DNA of 64,000 nt from Sipunculus nudus. Its lineage: Eukaryota; Annelida; Sipuncula; Golfingiida; Sipunculidae. A program made the position numbers and the translations under genes. Location: contig CM049308.1 in the NCBI GenBank assembly GCA_026874595.1, positions 18,536,001-18,600,000 on the forward strand. The letters are read 5' to 3'. Position 1 is the first letter of the stretch. Each line of letters starts with the position of its first letter. Under the pieces are notes generated by a model, which saw only the letters and a list, made by a program, of their open reading frames with translations, ran no database searches and had not been told where the DNA came from. Shown in pieces: positions 58,791 through 64,000 of this stretch.

Positions 58791-59143
58791 ACAATTCTTT
58801 AAATACCACGATGGTCTTAAATAAATTTTAGTACGGCAGGTGCTGTGAGCCTGTGGCATACAGCCGCAATAGGTGTCAAATGTGACGGTCTCAAACACTA
58901 GTTCACGCAGATGTGGACCTTTATTTCTGCTGCAGTTACTGCTAATACGATGTCTTGAAAAAGTCAAATACGTGCTTGAGACCTTTTTTCTCTCCGTAAT
59001 TCAGGAGTGATTATACCTTGAAGTGTGATAGATAGTTGCCTGATTATTTGCTAATGGGAATCTTATCGTATAATATGGGCGAATCGTGCCAGCCCTTTAA
59101 AGCATCTGTGAGATGTTCTGAGAGACCTTCCAACAGGGCTGTG

Positions 59144-59151
59144 TGATTGAT
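59144..59151 (+). promoter_or_regulatory. PBX-HOX site TGATTGAT
   Basis: An exact match to the PBX/Extradenticle-HOX (Labial class) consensus TGATTGAT. Confidence 0.35.
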
Positions 59152-59433
59152 GTCGCAATAGTGCACTGAAATCAACAAGCCTTTCCCACGTAAAATGTCA
59201 GTTCGTCTGCTTCGTTTTACACCAAAGCAGACGACATCGCGCCGATAGCGGGAATTCATTTGTGACAAGGGCCTTTGCGGGTCGCTTGGTAAAATAAGTA
59301 AGTAAACACTACAAACGCTTCAACTTTTGCTCTCTTTTCCATTATCACTTCAGTATGATGTCACCGACTTCATACAATATTCACATCATTGTAAATGGAG
59401 TTGGTTCTTCTTTCACTTAAATTTTTTTTTTTC

Positions 59434-59547
59434 TTATCTTTGTCACGGCGACCGGATCTTTGTTTATCAATAATGCACTTATCTGAGGCTTATCAATTGT
59501 GTGCTCATTATCTATGGATCCGCTCCATTTTGACGATAAGGCGATAA
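59434..59547. promoter_or_regulatory. Cluster of seven GATA-type cores
   Basis: TTATCT or TTATCA at 59434, 59464, 59479, 59490 and 59508, then GATAAG at 59535 and GATAA at 59543, all within 114 bp. Such density suits a GATA-factor-bound enhancer. AT-rich DNA raises the background, but this segment is not especially AT-rich. Confidence 0.45.
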
Positions 59548-59620
59548 TGCGGAGAGATTAAATATTGAAGCTAGGCTGACTTTTACATTCAGTTTGAATT
59601 AAACCAAAATACAGCACAAT

Positions 59621-60060
59621 CGTTGGTTCTAACAAAGAGGTAAGGCTAGTGCTTTTGATATACCTATAATATATAATTTATTATCATTATTATTATTTTG
59701 TATTACATAAAATATATTAACGATTGTTTGTATTTTCAGTTATTGATACAGATGAACATACATTTCGTGATAATATTTGATAATAGCATACACACATATA
59801 TAAATATAATATTGTTTATATCTTTTGTCAAAAAGTAATCCCCAATAAATAGAAGATCTGAGAAAAATTCTGAATGATCTTGTTTATGAAAAATATATAT
59901 GCATTGAATAAATAGGAAAACGTGTTTTAATATTCCTTTTTTTATCAGTTGCAACTGAAAAAGTGTAAAGAGTATCGATATAAAACATCTAACAAAATGT
60001 GAGATAAAGCATTAAAAATTAATAATAAACTGGTAAACAACATCAAAATTTAAACCTGTA
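59621..60060. other. AT-rich stretch
   Basis: The minus frame 59736-59954 has AT-driven composition. No gene. Confidence 0.5.
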
Positions 60061-60400
60061 TTCATGCTCTAGAACCAAGGTGAGGTAATAACCATTGGGG
60101 AGCGTGCGAACAGTTGAGCTCACACTCAAATCGATTGCATGCTTGACTCGACACGTGGCCAATGCTCGGAGCAGATTTGATCCCCCCGGGATGGGGAGGG
60201 TGCCCGCTAATGACTTTGGAGGTGTCACGAAACCCGCCAGCCCCACCCCTCGAGAACCAAACCGTCCGGCACTTTGTTTCCTCGCGGCAAACAAAGAAGT
60301 CGAGCCACATTACGTCTGATCGTTGTCGCGGACCTATCAGTCATTTTACAGGGATCTTTAGGGTACCGACCGACTCGGCGCGCCATAACCGTACGTGACT
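60061..60400. other. GC-richer island, frames open on both strands
   Basis: Balanced to GC-rich. Four overlapping frames (two per strand) without domains suggest non-coding DNA with few stops. It contains CACGTGGCC, CCCCACCCC and the SOX-type inverted pair below. Confidence 0.45.
60272..60296. promoter_or_regulatory. Inverted CTTTGTTT / AAACAAAG pair
   Basis: CTTTGTTT (60272-60279) and its exact complement (60289-60296) are separated by nine GC-rich bases. The cores fit SOX (ACAAAG) and FOX (AAACA) factors. Confidence 0.4.
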
Positions 60401-60759
60401 TTTATTTTTGCTGTTAATATTAATAATTTATTCATTATACCCAAACGTTATTAAATGTTCCGCAGTGAGAAAAAAAAAATCAAAATAAAACGAAGAAGAA
60501 TGCTTTCTGAATATATTAATCAATTATGAGATACAATGATTAGATCAAAAATTATTTGGGTTTACATCTCGAATTGAGCTATAGAGTATTTGTTGATGAT
60601 TCATATTGATAAAGATGTCCTCACAGAAATATTCAAATACCTTAACTGGTGAGTTCGTATATACGTTACAGATAGTTGAGGAGAGAATCAAGTATTAGTC
60701 TGATTTGTAACATAAAAATATATTATTTATAAAGAACGCACACACATACATAAAAATAA

Positions 60760-60762
<3 letters not shown>

Positions 60763-60790
<28 letters not shown>

Positions 60791-60791
60791 A
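60763..60791. repeat. (TA)n microsatellite
   Basis: About 28 bp. Confidence 0.95.
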
Positions 60792-61709
60792 AGGCCTATA
60801 TGTGTGTGTATAAACAGGGTTTTGGAGTTTGTGTTTTTTAATGATCCAAATGTTTAATATTTTTATTTTTTATACATGTGCATCTATATTTGTCTTGGTA
60901 AGTATTTCTTTATTCAAACTATTAACAAATGTAAGTACACTACAAGAGGTATATAGCAAACACAATGTATAGACTGTCATATACAAATTCTTTAAATCAA
61001 ATACATTACAAATTGTATACATATAAAACCTTAAAAGTGTATAAAAAATATTATACATTTCCTACAGTACTTTGGATTTTCTGTTTTCTGTACGGGTAAA
61101 ATCAGTGAGTCCTATATAACATTACAAGTTATCAGACAATGTGTGTTGATAGTACACATACAGCAGATAACCCACCATGACGTACACGAGACACATCCTG
61201 GCGTGGCTGAGCAAATAACAGCGTGGTCTTATCATCTGATTCCGTACAGATATACCATTCTTCAACATGACAACTTATCAATGACCCAGCGTGCAGTCAG
61301 ACATTATTTTTTTGCGGCAGTGTATAGTAAACACATGGGGAAAAAACAGAAAAAGGTATATATAATGTACGATTAGTTTCATGTTTTGAAACACGTGCAT
61401 TTTCTGTGATGTTGGTGATGGCGGGGTGGCGGCGAAAACAAATATAGAAGATACGTTTTATAATAATAGTTGAGGATGTGTTATCAAGCATTTAGAAATA
61501 TCAAATGCGTGCGGTTACTTGAATATCATCACTTGTTTAGTTTGTGTTACTAATTGAGTCATTCAATAGATATAATGACATACATTAGTACTACTGGTAA
61601 ACCTATATGTCATTATATTCATTCATTTCAAAAATCATTCTCAGCTTCATCACATTGTAATCTTCATTTTTTTGAGGTAATAAAAGCCAAACAGGCAAAC
61701 AAACAAACA

Positions 61710-61877
61710 TCATCTTCATCATCCTCGTCATCTATTTTTAATATCGTTACATTAATAATAATAATGATGATGATAAAAATAATAATAATAATCATCATCA
61801 TCATCATCATTATTGTCGGCGTCGTCATCATCATCATGATCTTATATGAATTATAATTTCAATTATAATTATAGTAC

Positions 61878-61915
<38 letters not shown>

Positions 61916-61980
61916 TATAATTATTATTTACAATTATATTATTATTATTATTATTTTTATTAGTATTTTTATTCTTTTTA
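61710..61980. repeat. Trinucleotide block (ATC, GAT, AAT, ATT)
   Basis: TCATC, AATGATGATGAT, AATAATAAT, ATCATCATCATC and (ATT)n runs follow one another. Complementary members (GAT/ATC, AAT/ATT) allow hairpins, as in the block at 25484-25704. Confidence 0.92.
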
Positions 61981-62400
61981 TTATTATCTATAATCAATTT
62001 TGAAAGCGGCGGGTATCCTGTGAGAACAGGTTCATCGAATCAGTTATCATGTTAATTGCAAAAGTACATTCAAACAGTTGGTCAAACAAGTTTCAATTGA
62101 TTTTTTTTCACTTAAAATCGAATATAATTTTTAAAACGACTGAAACAATGTTTGAGAATTAAATATTTAAATGTTAAAAGCACTCTCGATCTAACTTTTT
62201 GTTTCTACCAGATAAGATTAAAATTCCGTTTTTGTGTTTTTTATTATCTGGGAAGATATGTTATCTGCATTTTATCGTGTTATGTTTTCTTGGAACATCT
62301 GTTCTACATTCTACTACAAACGCCCACTCACTCACTCAGTATCATAAAAACGTATACATAATTAATGTCACAATATTGTCTAGGCCTGAAATGTACACAT

Positions 62401-62401
62401 G

Positions 62402-62466
<65 letters not shown>
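62401..62466. repeat. Compound (CA)n(TA)n
   Basis: CACACACACACA followed by about 54 bp of TA. Confidence 0.97.
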
Positions 62467-62469
<3 letters not shown>

Positions 62470-62737
62470 ATTATAGTAGTAAACTATACATTTTTCCATA
62501 TTCAATTCTTAGCAAATCATAATAAATTAGAGAAGGAGAGAGAGATTCAACTTTTCGAAATTCATGATTTATAATTTACTAAGATATATATTTTGCTTTT
62601 TGGTAACAAAGCAAAGTTCTGTTAGATGTAGAAATAAAAGATAGCATGTATAGCTGGTTAGAAAGAATATTTCTCTTTTTGAAAGTACAGTTATTCATAA
62701 TTTCAAAGAATCCTTCAAAACTATCCATGGATATAAA

Positions 62738-62740
<3 letters not shown>

Positions 62741-62784
<44 letters not shown>
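62741..62784. repeat. (TA)n microsatellite
   Basis: About 44 bp uninterrupted. Confidence 0.97.
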
Positions 62785-62787
<3 letters not shown>

Positions 62788-62870
62788 CAGGTAGATATAT
62801 ATAGCGTTCGATATAAAGCATATATACTAATCTTTGAAGATTGGAATTGGTGGGCAGTTATACAGTTATC

Positions 62871-62871
<1 letters not shown>

Positions 62872-62920
<49 letters not shown>
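62872..62920. repeat. (TA)n microsatellite
   Basis: About 49 bp uninterrupted, less than 100 bp after the previous tract. Confidence 0.97.
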
Positions 62921-62923
<3 letters not shown>

Positions 62924-63566
62924 AGATACATTCCCTAGTTAATAAAAATATATGAGCTGATAGATATAGTCCTGTGGACTGCTTTATATGTTTGAGGTTT
63001 ACGCGTTGATCTCTGATTGTATAGAGCTATATAATAAGTATATTCCTGTCTTAAAGTTTACATATCCATATACATTTTTCCAATAAAAAGATATATCCCG
63101 GTTTTAATTGGATGGTTATAATAATTAAAGTCGGTAATATTCTTCGTTCAAAAATCTAGATAGACTAAAAAAATTATTCTCAGCAAACCAATGCATTTGT
63201 TTGGGTGGAGATGGGTTAAGACCGAGAGCTGTATTCCTGTTATTTAATATCTGACCTGTCTTCTATAGCTCGCTCAGTCACTGACATACCCCACGGAGGG
63301 ATAATTGGGAAATTGCAGGTTTGGATGCACTGTTCCTTATGGCATCAACGCCTACAATGCATCCAGGCGGATAGTTTCCACCTTGTTGCTGCTCGCAGAT
63401 TGCCCGCGCTCGCGGTTCGCGTTATTAGCTCAATTTCCCGGGGCCATCCGTGATCTCTGAGTCTTCCACAGCCAGAATTCAGCATGATCGCAGCCTCAGC
63501 AGAAACAGAGTGAGGTTTTCTTTCATTCGGCTTCTGAGCAGGCTTTCTAACAAGAAAATTATATCA

Positions 63567-63605
63567 TTACTAATTGAGGGACGCCCCAACGCACGCAATT
63601 AGTAA
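63567..63605. promoter_or_regulatory. Inverted homeodomain pair TTACTAATTG / CAATTAGTAA
   Basis: Perfect 10-bp arms at 63567-63576 and 63596-63605 around 19 GC-rich bases. Each arm holds a TAATTG/CAATTA core, and the arm centres lie 29 bp apart, under three helical turns. Confidence 0.4.
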
Positions 63606-63690
63606 CGGCTGCGGGGACAGGCCTTGCTATAGACCGGCCCGCTCTGTGGATTGCGATTTCACATCTCAGTAGCCCCGCATAAAGATCATC

Positions 63691-63930
63691 CTAGTTGTTC
63701 TGGAGGAAGGAGACTTCAAACATTATAGTCCCACATAGGCCCATTGGTTGAGGAACTTCACTTCCATGCCTTGAGCCGTTGCCGAACAACGTGTTTAAAT
63801 TGATGTCATTTTTTTTATGGCCTTCTTGTTGGTCGTTAAGGTTTAAGACGCTGCCGTCCTCCAAAATGAATAACAAGCACAAAAAGATCAGCTTTATAAG
63901 AAGTCTGCACTTCGACCTTTACGTGACAGC
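63691..63930 (-). CDS. Open minus-strand frame (about 80 codons) without ATG, doubtful
   Basis: The frame is open from just after a TAA (complement near 63932) to a TAG (complement of 63691-63693). It starts with a hydrophobic run (LLIKLIFLCLLFILEDG) that resembles a secretion signal and continues hydrophilic, but no in-frame ATG precedes it and no good acceptor is seen. It could be chance or an exon of an unseen gene. Confidence 0.12.
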
Positions 63931-64000
63931 CGTGTTCATCGTAAGAAAGCGTTGTTATTTTACGGAGTATAATGAACTTGCGAGGAATTCACAGACGGAA

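Larger units (their letters stand above)
58791..59620. other. Island with PBX-HOX word and GATA cluster
   Basis: Balanced composition over about 830 bp. Minus frames 58782-58967 and 59044-59268 have no domain. The dense motif content favours an enhancer. Confidence 0.45.
60401..63180. other. AT-rich stretch, microsatellite-dense
   Basis: Frames at 61143-61376 (plus), 61297-61491 (minus), 61554-61856 and 62199-62522 show no domain or consist of translated repeats. No gene. Confidence 0.5.
63181..64000. other. Right-end island, candidate regulatory or exon-bearing sequence
   Basis: Balanced composition to the window edge, with CGCGCTCGCGG and TAAT-core words. It may approach a gene beyond the edge. 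The inverted homeodomain pair and a minus-strand frame are listed separately. Confidence 0.45.

Noticed and set aside
60043-60398. Four overlapping frames in the 60.1-60.4 kb island
   Set aside because: Open on both strands at once, as expected of stop-poor GC-richer DNA. None begins with a convincing ATG context and domain.
1-64000. Conserved microRNA hairpins (let-7, miR-1, miR-7, miR-8, miR-9, miR-10, miR-124)
   Set aside because: I looked for their mature sequences by eye and found none. A covariance or homology search would be needed to exclude divergent ones.

Overview
This window reads as non-coding DNA from a large, AT-rich eukaryotic genome, most likely a marine mollusc and probably a bivalve. 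The reasons are: no bacterial-style gene packing; more than 30 long (TA)n tracts with (CA)n, (CT)n and (ATT)n companions; a tRNA-derived SINE; and two copies of a repeat whose left end is a TAGCTCAG-type hairpin followed by a GTCC-rich run, a pattern I associate from memory with bivalve and gastropod genomes. The mollusc assignment is inference. No rRNA, functional tRNA, CRISPR array, reverse transcriptase or transposase is visible, and none of the longer open frames matches a protein I know.

Layout. AT-rich, microsatellite-studded stretches alternate with islands of roughly balanced composition. The main islands lie near 1.5-2.6, 7.6-8.6, 11.7-12.2, 13.1-13.9, 15.4-16.6, 20.4-20.8, 21.6-22.3, 24.4-25.3, 26.6-27.4, 29.9-30.7, 31.6-32.0, 33.0-33.8, 34.5-35.2, 45.6-46.1, 47.9-48.5, 49.4-50.2, 53.1-53.8, 54.8-55.3, 56.0-56.3, 57.8-58.2, 58.8-59.6, 60.1-60.4 and 63.2-64.0 kb. 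They are full of homeodomain, PBX/MEIS, SOX, GATA, nuclear-receptor and CTCF-like words. The simplest reading is a gene desert or giant intron with candidate regulatory islands, as seen around developmental transcription-factor genes. Motif matches alone do not prove function.

Possible gene parts. Two short plus-strand pieces look like first coding exons: 20687-20792 (35 codons plus one base, donor AAAG/GTAAGA, a TATA-like box about 250 bp upstream) and 45870-45960 (30 codons plus one base, donor GCAG/GTACAT). Both end in phase 1, so they could be alternative first exons of one gene whose common exons lie beyond the right edge. This is a hypothesis. Several weaker open frames are listed with low confidence.

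Repeats. The outstanding structure is at 41.8-44.6 kb. Its core (43455-44542) is a tandem array of a 32-bp unit that keeps exact register over 33 consecutive intervals despite many point changes. Its left half is an older, diverged region containing a duplicated block of about 430 bp. Other elements are two copies of the hairpin/GTCC repeat (2997-5107 and 50183-51617), a SINE with an 11-bp target-site duplication (23851-24231), two 165-bp TA-flanked MITEs (36297-36459 and 37690-37855), a 48-bp-arm inverted repeat (23576-23711), and short tandem duplications of 50, 60 and 70 bp.
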